This document shows positions 22,890 to 34,960 of a stretch of 64,000 nt of DNA, piece after piece. The first letter of the stretch is position 1. Each line of letters begins with the position of its first letter. The stretch comes from Acheta domesticus (taxonomy: Eukaryota > Arthropoda > Insecta > Orthoptera > Gryllidae), in contig JAHLJT010000631.1 of assembly GCA_031308135.1 (NCBI GenBank), positions 37,285,890 to 37,349,889 on the forward strand. Reading direction: 5' to 3'. Under the pieces are notes generated by a model. That model was not told the origin of the DNA. It did not search any database and saw nothing but the letters and a program-made list of their open reading frames with translations. The position numbers and the translations under genes are program-made.

Positions 22890-23440
22890 ATTGACAAGCT
22901 GGACACCTACAAAAAATCTCTCATCAAACGGTACACAGTCATAGGAGGGCAGAATGACATTAATTTGTGTGGCCACTTCATACGTGACAAACATGTTGAC
23001 ACTCTACTACGTGTCATCCAAAACATGAACTTTATAGGCTCGACTCTCTTCTTCGGGTACAACAAACCAACGCTTGGCAAAGAAGTTAAACCAATGAAAC
23101 TACATCTTAGATACAAATGTTAAACCATTTAAGCTAAACTTACTCTCAGAAAAACACTTCACCCGGTGTGCTTTTCACCTCTACCTTGCCGGAAAACATG
23201 CACTAGCTTGCAAAAAACATTTCTTCACAACCTCCAAATGAAATCCCATACTAGTACTCCGGGATCCCCCGAAGGTATCGCTTGTACGGCAAGCAATTTG
23301 CCTCACGGAAGAGTGAAGTGTGTTGCTTCTGAAGGCGTCGCGTACTTAACCTCGTCCAGGCCCTGTGTGTGCCTCTCGACTCTTGAATTGAGCAATTTTG
23401 TGGGAACTATTACATCACTGGACATTCTAAAATAACCATT
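22890..23440 (+). pseudogene. unassigned coding-like fragments
   Basis: Frames on the + strand are unusually free of stops and balanced in composition compared with the surrounding AT-rich DNA: about 74 codons ending at 23121, then about 35 codons around 23130-23240 in another frame, then a frame to 23435. No domain was recognised and no initiation or splice context supports a live gene. It may be a decayed mobile-element or retrocopy fragment. The - strand is also fairly open, so orientation is uncertain. Confidence 0.25.
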
Positions 23441-23831
23441 TCTCTGGGAAACCTCGCAAGATCCATTCGAGAATGACCATTCTGAGACCCACATGCCCGT
23501 CTACCGAGCCTTGGAAGAACCCCCAAGCAGCCGAAGGGGGCAGACTCACCTCTCGGGAAAGATGCAAGGAAAAGGGTGTGAAACATTGCGCGTCTTCCTT
23601 CATGTAGCCAATAAAGTCTCAAGGTCAACATGATGCGCTTGGACCTTGAGTGAGTCAATTTTAGAATTGGTCAAAGTGTATTTGATCATACTCATATTGC
23701 AACTTTAAAATCAAACTAGTGGTGCTACAGAATGGCAAAGACTTTCCAATATTAGTTTTCTATTTCCTTTGATCTCGACTAGCTATTCAGATTTGCCACA
23801 TACTCGTGCCATCTGCCATATATCGTCGCCT

Positions 23832-23892
23832 TAACCCTAGAACACCCAATCATTTTTACATTCGTGAACACCCAACGTGGGTCTCGCGTACC
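23832..23892. mobile_element. piggyBac-like terminal fragment
   Basis: The sequence ttaaccctagaacacccaat starts with TTAA, the invariant piggyBac target, followed by CCCTAGAA, the classic piggyBac tip. About 35 bases inward lies the small palindrome gtgggtctcgcgtacccac, a subterminal repeat type common in this superfamily. No matching right end was found; the neighbouring repeat begins immediately after, perhaps inserted into it. Confidence 0.45.
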
Positions 23893-25535
23893 CACCCATT
23901 TTTACTTTCCCATATAAGTACGTATACCCGGAGTGATATACGTAATACAGGGAAAGTTATGTAATGCTGCGCGAAAAATGGCCATTTTTCGGCGGAAAAA
24001 AATTCGTTGCTGGGCCGTGAAAAGGAAAAAGTGGATAAATCCAGTTGCTAAATTAAGAAAAAAATATCCCCTAACACGTGGTGTAGCCAGAACCCCTCTT
24101 GTGAGTCCTTGATTCCGAAAAACCAATTGAAAGGAAAACGTCTGTCTGTCCATCCGTCCGTCCTCCGTCTGTCCGTCTGTGAACACTGCTAGCGCCTAAA
24201 CCTTACGTACGATTTCTTCCAAAATGGATATTCCCCGGTCGATCTGGTTATAGTCAAAGCTTTGAAATTTTGAAAAAAAGATTCTGTAATATTTGGTGGT
24301 ACTTTACATGAAGCCCCCCCCCGACATTTTCAAAATTTTCTCCAAAATTTTTCTTTAAATTTCTTGTGAGAATAGAGAATAAATACACTTATTAAGGTGG
24401 CATAGGTCTGATTTTCACAGAGAACTCTGAATATTCGAAATTTGCAAAAGTAAACATTTTTCGGCGTCTACAAAATTGAAAATAGAGATTTTCCTTATAA
24501 ATAAAATTTGTTGTCCAAAGTGAGTTCTTTCATTAAGGTCATGTACATTTTTTTTTGAAAATTTTAGTACTTTTCGCGCAATATTGCGTGCAATATGTGC
24601 AATTTTAAAAAATTACAAAAACAAGATTTTCTCAAAAACGGCTCAAAATTTTTCTTTAAACTTATGGTAGGTATAGTGTCTAATGTATTTTATGAGATGA
24701 AAAAACGCCATATTGGTCTATTCTTTTGTTTTTTCAAAAATTGCAAAAATTTAATTTTTTTGACTTGTCTCTCACGTCGTTAATATTTACATTAGCCTTG
24801 ATTTGTTGACATTATTATATTAAGGACTACATGAGCTTTAAATAATGTCAAGTAAAGTTTCTCGAAAACACAACCGTTTTCTGTGAAAAGTAGCTCGAAA
24901 TTCCGCATTTTCAGAGACGCTCAACCGCCATTTTCTCATATATGGCTGCAAATTTTCTTGAAACTTTTGTAACGGATAGTGCTAATTACACATTTTAATA
25001 TTAAGTAAAGTTTATTTTGAGTTATTTTTTTGTTTTTTTTCAAAAATTACATAATTGTACTTTTTTTGAAAGATCTCTCACATCTTTAATATGCACATTA
25101 CCAGCAATTTGTAAAAATTATTATATTTGTGAGTGTAAGTGCTTCAATTAACTTCAAATGAAGTATTTTGAAAACTCAACAAGTTTCTGTGAAAATGAAC
25201 TTCAAATTTCTCATTTTTAGTAGTGCTAAAACGCCATTTTCTCTTAAACGGCACATAATATTTAAAATAAAATTGCCATTTATGACTAGGTTTTTGTGTT
25301 CTTTAATATTCTAAAATTAATATTTCCGTTCTACCAATAGGAAACCGAAAAATTAAGAAAATGACAAAAAATGTGATTTTGGCGGTGATAGATAGCAGCT
25401 GGCAAGAAAGAGTATGTGGCAATTCCGAATTGCTGGCGAAGATCCAAGGAAATAGAAAAACTAATACGGGAAAGTCTGTAGTGGTGCCATTCTGTAGTAC
25501 CACTAGTTTCATTTTTCTATAGTATAGAAAGGAAA
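23893..25535 (+). mobile_element. palindrome-ended repeat family, left long arm
   Basis: Begins tttttactttcccatataag followed by a hairpin ending agggaaagttatgtaatgct. It carries a (GTCC/GTCT)n block at 24143-24180 and several ~300-bp internal units with words such as aaacggctcaaaatttt and cgccattttctc. It ends near ttctatagtatagaaaggaaaagt (25515-25533). The whole arm is found in inverse orientation at 32345-34034. Ends share a TTACTTTYC inverted repeat. No transposase was recognised, so its class is unresolved; a non-autonomous DNA transposon is the best guess. Confidence 0.65.
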
Positions 25536-28500
25536 AGTAATAAGGCTCTATGCAATTTGAAATTCAGTTGTGCATAGGAGGCTTTGAGATCAACATAATT
25601 ATTTCGATTAGTATACAAAAAAGGGTTTTGTATTCGAATATTTTCTTTTTCAGGAATAGTTTAGTTCGTTTTGCGATGAATGGACAAAACAAGTATAATG
25701 CTCACAAAAAAGTTGTATCTGAAAGTGCTCACTCAAAGTAAATCTCTACCGGCGTTATAAGCATAACTTTAACCTAACCTTTTCTAAAACATAACTAATT
25801 TCATTTGTATTACATTCACTATCCGATATTATAATGTCTCCAATTTGTTTTACAATAATCAACTCTTGAGTTTCAATTCCGTATCCACCACAACTGAATT
25901 GATAATTTTAGGGGCAGAATTACAATCAATATGTTGGAAAAATACTGTCTTCCTTATTAATAATCGTCGAAAATAAGCAATCCAATTTGCTTTTTAGTTC
26001 ATCAAAAGTACTGAAAGATATTTCATTTAATCTTGTAATATTTTCTTTTGTACTTTCTTCAATAGCAGCAAGCAGATACTCGTTTTCTCTACGCAATTGC
26101 CTTTCTTGGGGACTTTCTCTGTAGGAAGTGCTTGGTCGATTCAAGAAAGCAAGACAATCAGGCAACAAAGAAGGCATAGCTCCACGAAACAGTCGTGTAT
26201 GTTTTAAAAGATAAATGATTTTTAGTCGATTTTCACAATAGAACACTGAATTCTTGTCAATTTCCCACGTTTGCAAATGCAACTCATAAAGCTGAAAGTA
26301 AACTCTGAACTTAGCAACTTAAACGTTTCAATTTTTATCATAATGCCTTCACCTGGGGGACAGTCCTTATTCACCATAATTCTCACTATTATGAGCAATA
26401 GATCACATTTACAAAACCACAACTCGAAAGCTGCACGTGCTTCTCATCGTACTCAACTGGATCGCCTCAACTTGAACAAGTCGGCCTTCTCTAGTCGTCA
26501 TATTGGCTTTGAAAATCTGCAGTCAGCAGGCCTTGCGTTTGGGAAGCGTTGCATATAGTATATACTGAAGGATGGATAGATGTGTCGCACATAAATCTGT
26601 AAGATCAGAAGCCTTTGAGCTTAAACTTGGTAAATATATCAAGATTAAGATCAACTTGTGTAATTCCGGAAATTATTAAGATTTTTTACTTTTTGGGGTA
26701 CTTTACAATGAGACCCCTGTGATATTTTAGAAATTTTTCTGGAAAGTGGCTGAACTTTTTTCTTGAAATTTGTTGCTCTAAGGTGCACAGTACATAAGTA
26801 TGGTATACTGGCGATTTTTATTAAAACCTCTCTGTTATAAAATTGCAAAAATCTTTACATTTTAAACAATAAAGGATTTTATTTAGAAATTAATTTTAGC
26901 TTTTTACTTCACGAAATTTCGTGATTTTTGCTTGAAATGATAAGAAGAGGACCCCATATTTTCTTACTGCTTGTTAATATTAACATGATTTATAGCATAA
27001 TATTAATTTTTAATAAAAATAGTAAAATTTGTACAAAGGACGCTTATCTGCCGTCGCACAGTGTGTAATTTTGGCCAACTAGCTGGAAAAAATTTAATTT
27101 TCGACTGAAATGAAATAGTAAAATTGTTATATTTCTGTGTAGTAGTTTGTCTGAACTATGTGGGAACGTCGTTAGTTTTCTCTTGAAGGTCACAAGGACC
27201 CCATGGTGCATGTCCAAAGACGTCCATCGCCGCTCCGCCAGTACTCAGCTCCGAATGGCCCTTTTCAGTCCGTGATGTTCTCTTGGTAGGAATACACTAC
27301 TTTTCTCATTCGTTGATTTGTGCTTACTATTAGAAATGTACATAATTTTATGATTATTTTATGTGAATAAAATTTAAGTATTTATTTTTGTTGTGCCTAA
27401 AAACGTTAATGGAAAATGTGAGCAATTTATATTGAATGTATTGCACGTTCTCTAAATTCAATTAGAGTTTTAGCGTGTTATACACCATTATACACCTTTC
27501 GGGCCATATACATTTTAAAACTAGAACTTTTGGGTTCTTAATTGTGGAAAGACTAGCTGCTTATACCTGCTTATCTGAATTATATATACATTTTTACAGA
27601 AAGGGTCTTGAAGTTACCCGCAGGTTGTTATTTGATATATGAGTAAAAAATGCAATTGATGAGAGATCTAAAGCGATATTAAATGCTTTCTTACGTGAAT
27701 TAGGAATTGTAGAACTTCGAAAAGCATTGTTGGCCCAAATTAAGTCTTAAGGTTAGAAGTATTTGTCAAAAAATTGAAAACGGATTGCAAAACTCCGTAA
27801 GAAGTAAAGAGTCGTTATTGAAATATAACTCGTCCTGGCTTCAAGAAACTCTTACCCTTCCTGATTAAATGTTAGCGGTAGTCCCAGGTCCATCACAAAT
27901 AAATGTAAAAATTAATAGAGCTAGGAGACCTAATGAGTCCTTAAGGTACAGTGGGATTAAAGTTAAAACCATACAATTGAAATCTTTTGTAGACAGTACT
28001 AGCTCAGAAAAATTATCCATAGCTATTCAAATCAAACTAAGGAATTATGACAAAAGATATGTGGCAGCTATAGATAAGAAGCTCTGTGAAGCCTCTTCCA
28101 ATAGGAGAACTACAATTAAGAACGCTCGAAGATCCATTCTTCAAAAGCCTGCATCATTGTCACTTGCGTTTATGGTGGATATCAATATTTCAACCCTCCA
28201 GCATGTACACATACGCCAAAAAAATGGTTTTGAGCATTGGCAAGCGAGAGGAGAAGAAAATAAAGCGAAAGTGTGAAAAAAACTAGAAAAACGTCCAGAG
28301 CAATCGCAAAAATCATTTTATTTTTTCATTTTCGGCTTTTTATTTTTGTATACTTTCATTTTTATTTTTCTTGCAAAGTATGTTTTGTAAAACTCAAATA
28401 TTATGTCCAATAGAATTAAACTAATGCAACGTTTGAAAAACGTATACTGTCTCGAGGGCTAATACAAGTATTCAAATTTCCTAAATATTTTACAAAATTT

Positions 28501-29090
28501 TTCGTAGAAATTTGAGTTTTGCGAGCAGATTTGTTTATTTCGACATTATTTACACAACAGACCTCCAAAAACTACGAGAAATTTATTTCAAAGAGAGTTA
28601 TTAATTTTGTCCTCCTCGATCGTCAAAATGTACCAAGCGTCTGGAGTATGACGTTAGAGTTAGGGAATCGAAAGTAGCGAATATTGTAAGTTTGAAGATT
28701 TCGTGTTTTCAAATGCAAAGAGAAGTGATGTGGCAATGCACTCTCCAGCAACCGTCTGGCATGCGTACTTTCACGAAACTCTTCAGTGATTATAAGTAAT
28801 TATATGTGGTGCATTACTTTTAAGGTGTACAGCAGAATTTCTTAGCCATTGTCCCCTACAACATACACATGCAGATCTTCGCAAATATAAATCATTTCCA
28901 ACAATATGTTCAACTCTGTGATCGCAATGAATAGTGATTACATAGTTCCAGAATTTGTAAACTTCCCCAATTTCATTAGCCTTCGAGACTTACTTAAAAC
29001 TGAACTACATGAAACAATGTTTTAGGTGTTTTCTATTTTCCTTATAAGGGATATGTATGTTTTTTAACTTTCTACAGCTACATTCCACAG
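25536..29090. other. central part of the repeat complex, no live gene
   Basis: AT-rich sequence with scattered matches to the internal units of the repeat family (for example 26690-26850, gtactttacaatgagacccc). One open frame at 27869-28276 is described separately. The frame at 25926-26282 on the - strand has a Ser/Glu-rich translation but no recognised domain. Confidence 0.45.
27869..28276 (+). pseudogene. orphan ORF of 135 codons, possibly transposon-encoded
   Basis: The longest frame inside the repeat complex that is not explained by simple sequence. Its translation has a basic N-terminal half with an RRP motif followed by a conserved-looking helix-rich segment (LSIAIQIKLRNYDKRY). That layout recalls proteins carried by some insect DNA elements, but I cannot name a family. 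Upstream sequence (27600-27868) is also partly open in other frames, suggesting a frameshifted longer ancestor. It lies between the two inverted arms, where a transposon's own gene would sit. Confidence 0.3.
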
Positions 29091-29091
29091 A

Positions 29092-30825
29092 TTTTTACGT
29101 TCCCGTATACATACGTATATACTGAGTACACACGTAGTATACGGAAAGTTATGTAATGCTGCGCAAAAAACTGGCGGATTTTTGGCAGAAAAACCCTGAT
29201 TACAGGGATCTGTTAACGAAAAAGTGGATAAATCCAGTTGATAAATTAAGAAAAAAATCTAATACGTGGCGCAGTAAGAATCCCTGTTTTGTGGGTCCTT
29301 GATACCGAAAAACTAATTGAAAGCAAAACGTCTGTCCGTCTGTCTGTGAACAACGCTAGCGACTAAACCATTCAGCCGATTTTCTCCAAAATTAATACTC
29401 CCAGATCGATCTGATTGATCTCGTGGCCCCTTAAATTTGAAATTGATATTTTAATTTTGAAGGGTACTTTACATGAAGCCCCTGGGACATTTACAAAAAA
29501 ATGGCGCCAACAATTTTGATTAAATTTTATTGTTGGATATTCTCAAGGTCGTTTAAGAGAATGGCGCATGTCTCATGTTGGTTGAAAACTGATTTTTCGC
29601 AAGTTCCAAAAATTCAAATTTTTTTAGGCATCTTCCCACAACTAAAATTATGAAGATACAATTTTTTTCTTAATTAAATGTCTTCAAATAAAGTCACGTT
29701 CAAGTTTTCAAAAACATAAGAATGTTTTGCGAAAATTTGAGTCAAATATAGCCAATTTTTTTAGTTTCTTTAAACCATTTTTTCTTAAAAACCGCACAAC
29801 CGCGCCGCTTTTTAATTGAATTGGGACATTGGGAGGAAGCTTAAGAGAATGGTGCAGGTTTCATGTTCGTTGATATGCCTAATTTTGCAAAAATTTTAAA
29901 AAAAATTAAAAATGTTCGGTGTCTCTCTACAACTACAGTTGTGAAGATACAATTGTTTTTCTTAATGAAATATGTTCTTCAAAAACAGATCTTCAAATGT
30001 CATGTTAAATTTTTTGAAAATATGAGTAATTTTTTTTATGATTTCCTGACAAACATAATAGCCCGCTCGGAATTCACTGCGCTTCGTTTTCGGCGTCTTC
30101 TTACTTTAATTGTGAATATACATTTTTCTCTGAAGAAAATGTGTTTATCAAAACACATTTCACAAAATGTGTTTATCAGAATTTGCAATTTTGTATATAA
30201 TTTCTTTGTTCATTTCTTATTTTCGTTCTTTTGTTATACATTTACACATTATTCTTTTAGAAATTATTTATTTTGAAATATTTGAAATAAAAATTGCTAG
30301 CTCTCAGAGAATATTGACAATGCAGGGAATGCAACAATGGAATTCCGTTTCACGCTCGCGAATTTCTGTGAATTACCTGCCATTGTTGTGACTTGATGTA
30401 GCTGTATGAAAAGGAGTTATAATGGTCAAATTTATGTTGATATTTGCATGAAAATATTTAGTTTTCGCACCAAATGCTGTACCATTTGTAGTGAGTGGAG
30501 TATTTTTGCATTGTTTTAGAATACTCTTCTCTAATCATGGCCCTACGAAATGCATTTCTATATTGTCCGGGGTATCAGGCTCCTTTTTGCAATATATGTT
30601 TACAAAACTTTGTATTATATTTGTATGCAGTTGTAGAATTCATATAGTTCTGACAATACTGCGAAGGAAACAGTAAGTTGTTCGCTTCTTGGTTGAATTG
30701 GACGTTTTCAAATAATAGCTGATATGTTAGTAGCTCAGAAAATGCAATATTTCAATACTACGTAGCTATTTCCAATAACGCGGGAAAGTATGTGATGTTG
30801 TAGCACCACTAATTATTTTTGTGCA
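29092..30825 (+). mobile_element. palindrome-ended repeat family, second + copy
   Basis: Starts tttttacgttcccgtatac and follows the left arm: cggaaagttatgtaatgctg, aaaagtggataaatccagtt, a (gtctgtcc)n block near 29331-29349, then gaccattcagccgattttct-type sequence. The inner end (gcgggaaagtatgtgatg, tagcaccactaat) lies at about 30780-30815. More diverged than the outer arms. Confidence 0.6.
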
Positions 30826-30834
30826 TCCTTGCCC

Positions 30835-31235
30835 AAATAACGCGAAAACTCGTACTTTCACAAAGTTTCCCACGACCTTATTGAAGGATCTATTTTTAAA
30901 CTATGAGCCTCGAGATCAGTAAAAACGATTGGGGAATATCAATTTTGAAGAAAATCGGCTGAACGGTTTAGGCGCTAGCGTTGACCACAAACGGACTGAC
31001 GGACATTTTGCCGTCAATCGATTTTGCAATATCAAGAAACAACAAAACATGGATTTTGACTACATCATGAGATAGAGGATCTTTTTTTCTAAATGTAGCA
31101 ACAGGTTTTATCCACTTTTTCGTTACCAGACCCCTGCTGTGAGAGTTTTTCTGACAAAAATTTCCCATTTTTCGGCGCACAATTACATAACTTTCTCTTC
31201 TTACAAAGTATTCGTAAGGAGAGAAAGTAAAAAGA
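30835..31235 (-). mobile_element. palindrome-ended repeat family, partial - copy
   Basis: Contains the terminal part only, inverted: gaaaatcggctgaacggttt, ggcgctagcgttgacc, aggttttatccactttttcg and acaattacataactttctc, ending with the degenerate terminal hairpin near 31200-31230. Confidence 0.6.
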
Positions 31236-31244
31236 TTTAATTAA

Positions 31245-32200
31245 GAAACTCGTGGTGCTATAGAATGGCACAGACTTTCCCGTATTAGTTTTCTATTTCC
31301 TTGGGTCTGGGCTAGCTATTCGGAATTGCTAGCTGTCATCTATCGCCACCCAAAGTATATTTATTTGACATTTTCTTAATTTTCCTGTTTCCGAATGGTA
31401 GAAAGGACACATTAATTTTAGAATATTAAAGAACAGTAAAACGTCTTAAGTGGCAATTTTCTTCGAAAAATTTGGAGCCGTTTTTAAGTAAATTGCGTTT
31501 AAGCGCTATTAAAAATGCTTTTTTTCACAGAAAGTTTGAAGCTCTTTTTCACAGAAAAGTATTGACTTTTCGGAAAACTTCATTTGAAGTATTTTGAAGC
31601 ATTTTAACTTACAAATACCATAGTGCTTAAAATTGCTGGAAATGTGTATGTGAAACGGTGTGAGAGAGCTTTCAAAAAAATTACATTTGTGTAATTTTTG
31701 CAAAAACCAAAAACTACAGAAATGAGACATCTGCTCCATTTTTAAATGTTCTTTGCTCTATCAGAGGAAAAAGCATAATCAGAAAATTTGGAGCCATTTT
31801 CAGAATTTTTTAAACATGTTGAGGCTTCATGATAAGTTCCCCCAAAAGTCAAAATATCCTTTTCAAACTCGTTGGGTCTGGGGTTTGGCTAGATCGATCG
31901 GGCAATGTCTATTTTGGAAAAAAGAGCCTGAACACTTTAGGCATAAGAAATGACCAAAGACAGACAGACATTTACCATCAACCAATATTTTTTCGGTATC
32001 AAGAACTCCCAAAAGGTGGATTCTGACTAAACGTGTTAGAGGAAGTAATTTACTTGGTATAAGAACAAGATTTATCCACTTTTTGATATCAGGTCCCAAC
32101 TACACTAGTTTTTCTGCCGAACAATCACCGGGTTTTGCCGCAGTGTTATAATTCTTCCTCTATAATACGTAAGTAACATGCGAGAAAGTAATAAAGGATG
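31245..32200 (-). mobile_element. palindrome-ended repeat family, internally deleted - copy
   Basis: Runs from the inner end (gtggtgctatagaatggcac, actttcccgtattagttttc) to the terminal end (ataatacgtaagtaacatgc) in about 950 bp, lacking much of the interior seen in the 1.65 kb arms. The (GACA)n block at 31955-31970 and tttatccactttttgatatc confirm family membership. Confidence 0.6.
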
Positions 32201-32344
32201 CTACTCCCCCACACCATCTCATATCATCTCATTCGATTTCCTTTCATATGGAATACTGCGATAGAGACATCAAAAAGGAGGCCAATCATTTAAAAGTGGA
32301 GGCATAAAGTACAGTAGACTCGCGATTATCCGAGTCCCAGTTAA

Positions 32345-34034
32345 CAGAGAGAGTATCAGAACTAGTATGGCTCAGAATTTCCGGTATTAGTTTTCTATTC
32401 CCTTGGGCCTTCGCTAGCTATTCGGAATTGCCACAAACTCTTTCTTGCCAGCCGTCATCTATCACCGCCAAAATTACAATTTTTTTGCCATTTTCTTAAT
32501 TTTTCGGTTTCCTTTTGGTAGAACGAAAATATTAATTTTATAATATTAAAGAACCAAAAACCTAGCCGTAAATGGCAAATTTCTTTTAAGGCCGATATAC
32601 ACGGTATATATTTCGTGTAGATTCTCATACAGTTTCTATATAGAAACGTCAAAATCTCAAACTGAACGTATTATTATCCGTAACGTAAAAATTATGTGCC
32701 GTTTAAGAGAAAATGGCGTTCTAGCACTACTAAAAATGCGAAATTTGAAGCTCATTTTCACAGATAATTTTTGAGTTTTCAAAATACTTTATTTGAGGTT
32801 ATTTAAAGCACTTACACTCACAAATATAATAATGTTTACAAATTGCTGGTAATGTGCATATTAAAGATGTGAGAGATCTTTCAAAAAAATTACAATTATG
32901 TAATTTAAAAAAAACAAACTCAAATTAAACTTTACGCTATACTAAATAGTGTAATCAGCACTATCCGTTACAAAAGTTTGAAGAAAAAATTTGCAGTCAT
33001 ATATGAAACAATGGCGTTTGAGCGTTTCTGAAAATGCGAAATTTTGAGCTACTTTTCACAGCAGACGGTTGTATTTTCGACTTTACTTGACATTATTTAA
33101 AGCACATGTACTCGTAAATATAATAATGTGAAAAAATCGCCGCTAATGTAAGTATTATCGACCTGAGAAACATGTGAAAAATATTACATTTTTGTAATTT
33201 TTGAAAACACCAACCTATAGAGTAATATGGCTTTTGTGTCATCTGATAGAGTACATTTACCACTATACCTTGCAAAAGTTTGAAGAAAAAATTTGGAGCC
33301 GTTTTTGAGAAAATCTTGTTTTTGTAATTTTTCAAAATTGCACATATTGCACGAAAACTACTAAAATGTTGAAAAACATTTACATGACCTTTATGAAAGA
33401 ACTCAATATGCAGAACAAATTTTATTTGAAGAAAAAATTTCTATCTTGAATTTTGTAGTTGGAGAAAGACGCCGAAAAAAATTCAAACGTTCACAATTTT
33501 CGAAAATTCAGTTATCCGTGAAAATCGGACCTATGCCATGTAAATAAGTGTATTTTACTCTATTCATACAAGAAATTTAAAGAAAAAATTTAGAGCCGTT
33601 TTCGACAAAAGTTTGAAAACCGCCGGGGACTTCATATAAAGTACCCCCAAACTTTGAAGAATCTTTTTCAAAATCTCAAAGCCTCGACTAGAATCAGATC
33701 GACCGAGGAATACCCATTTTGGAAGAAATGGTACATATGGTTTAGGCGCTAGCAGTGTTGACAGACGGACAGACAGAAGACGGACGGACAGACGGACGTT
33801 TTCCTTTCAATTGGGTTTTCGGTATCAAGGACCTAGAAAACACGGTTTCTGGCTACACCACGTGTTAGGGGACTTTTTTCCCCTTAATTTAGCAACTGGT
33901 TTTGTCCACTTTTTCGTTTTCACGGCCCGGCAATTAATTTTTTTCCGTCGAAAATTGGCAATTTTTTCGCGCAGCATTACATAACTTTCCCTATACTACG
34001 TGTATACGTACGTATACGGGAAAGTAAAAAGCAA
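32345..34034 (-). mobile_element. palindrome-ended repeat family, right long arm
   Basis: Inverse copy of 23893-25535: inner end ttccggtattagttttctat at the left and terminal hairpin gtatacgtacgtatacggga at the right, finishing in gggaaagtaaaaa. It includes a (GGAC/GACA)n block at about 33759-33797. Internally a unit of about 303 bp is repeated (aaatgcgaaatttgaagctc near 32738 and aaatgcgaaattttgagcta near 33036). Together with the left arm it forms a very long inverted repeat. Confidence 0.65.
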
Positions 34035-34499
34035 CACAATAAATTCTCCGCATTCTAGAGAGGCGCGAAGTTATCATCAAGCAACTTTGTTTCAAACGCT
34101 ATCGAGATTTGTACTTCTTCTTTGGTAAAATTTGTTCATTTTTAAAGCTGGTATTTATTAAATGTCATTAATTATTTATATATCCACTCATTAAGAGTTG
34201 TTTGGCTTTAAACTTAAAAAATACATTTTACCACACTTTTGTGGTTCTGTATCCAGTGAAATCCAGATAATGAGAGTTTTTTTCGTGTCCGAGGTAGTTT
34301 TGATCCCAAAACACCACGAGTAATCGCAAGTCTACTTTAATTTATGCCATCTGAAGAATACAAGATAACTAGATTTGCAGTTGCGATGCCGGTAGATATT
34401 TTGTCATAAGTCACGTTCTATTACTCCTAGTATTCCCTTCGAAGGGACTACTCGCAGAGAAGCTTAAGAAATCGATAAAACGTGCAGATGGGAAGCGAG
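34035..34499. other. unannotated AT-rich stretch
   Basis: No recognisable feature between the end of the repeat complex and the following GC-rich island. Confidence 0.6.
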
Positions 34500-34960
34500 A
34501 GTCACTGCGCAAGCGCTTACGTGCCGAGGGTCCGTCCGTCATCGCTGCTCAGTCAGTACCAGTCTTGCCCTTCTCGGGACAGCTAGCCCTCCCGCGCTCT
34601 CCTGAGCAGCCCCGCCCGGCACGGCCCCGCCCTTATCCGCCCTCCACCCCCCATGGCCCCACGAGAATAAATAAATTCTGATAGCGAATATTGTGCAGAA
34701 AAAAGGAGCCTGTGAATCCATGTTTGTGCTGGCGCCCTTGCGAGTTGCTTGAGTGGGAGCTCGGCGCGGCACGGCGGGCAAGTGGCCTCGCCTGCCGGGG
34801 CAGCAATTGCACCAGGGTCTGTCTGGAAGGCGGTGCGCTGTGGAGCGGCCAGGGACACCTGTCGGAGTGGCGTGCCGCCTTCAGCACGCCAGGCGCTGCA
34901 GTCACCCTGCCGTGACAGCTTTTCCACGTATCAGTCGATAATACGACGGCCAGTGCCTCA
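34500..34960. promoter_or_regulatory. GC/CpG-rich island, possible promoter region
   Basis: An abrupt GC-rich island with many GC boxes (ccccgcccggcacggccccg) in AT-rich surroundings, about 3.5 kb upstream of the first kinase exon that I can place. Frames on both strands overlap and are not convincing. It may be the promoter or first 5' UTR exon of the kinase gene, but no direct evidence ties it to that transcript. Confidence 0.3.

Noticed and set aside
23893..34034. Single intact giant transposon with target duplication
   Set aside because: The flanks outside tttttacttt at each end do not match, so a simple single insertion is not shown; reported only as an inverted-arm complex.
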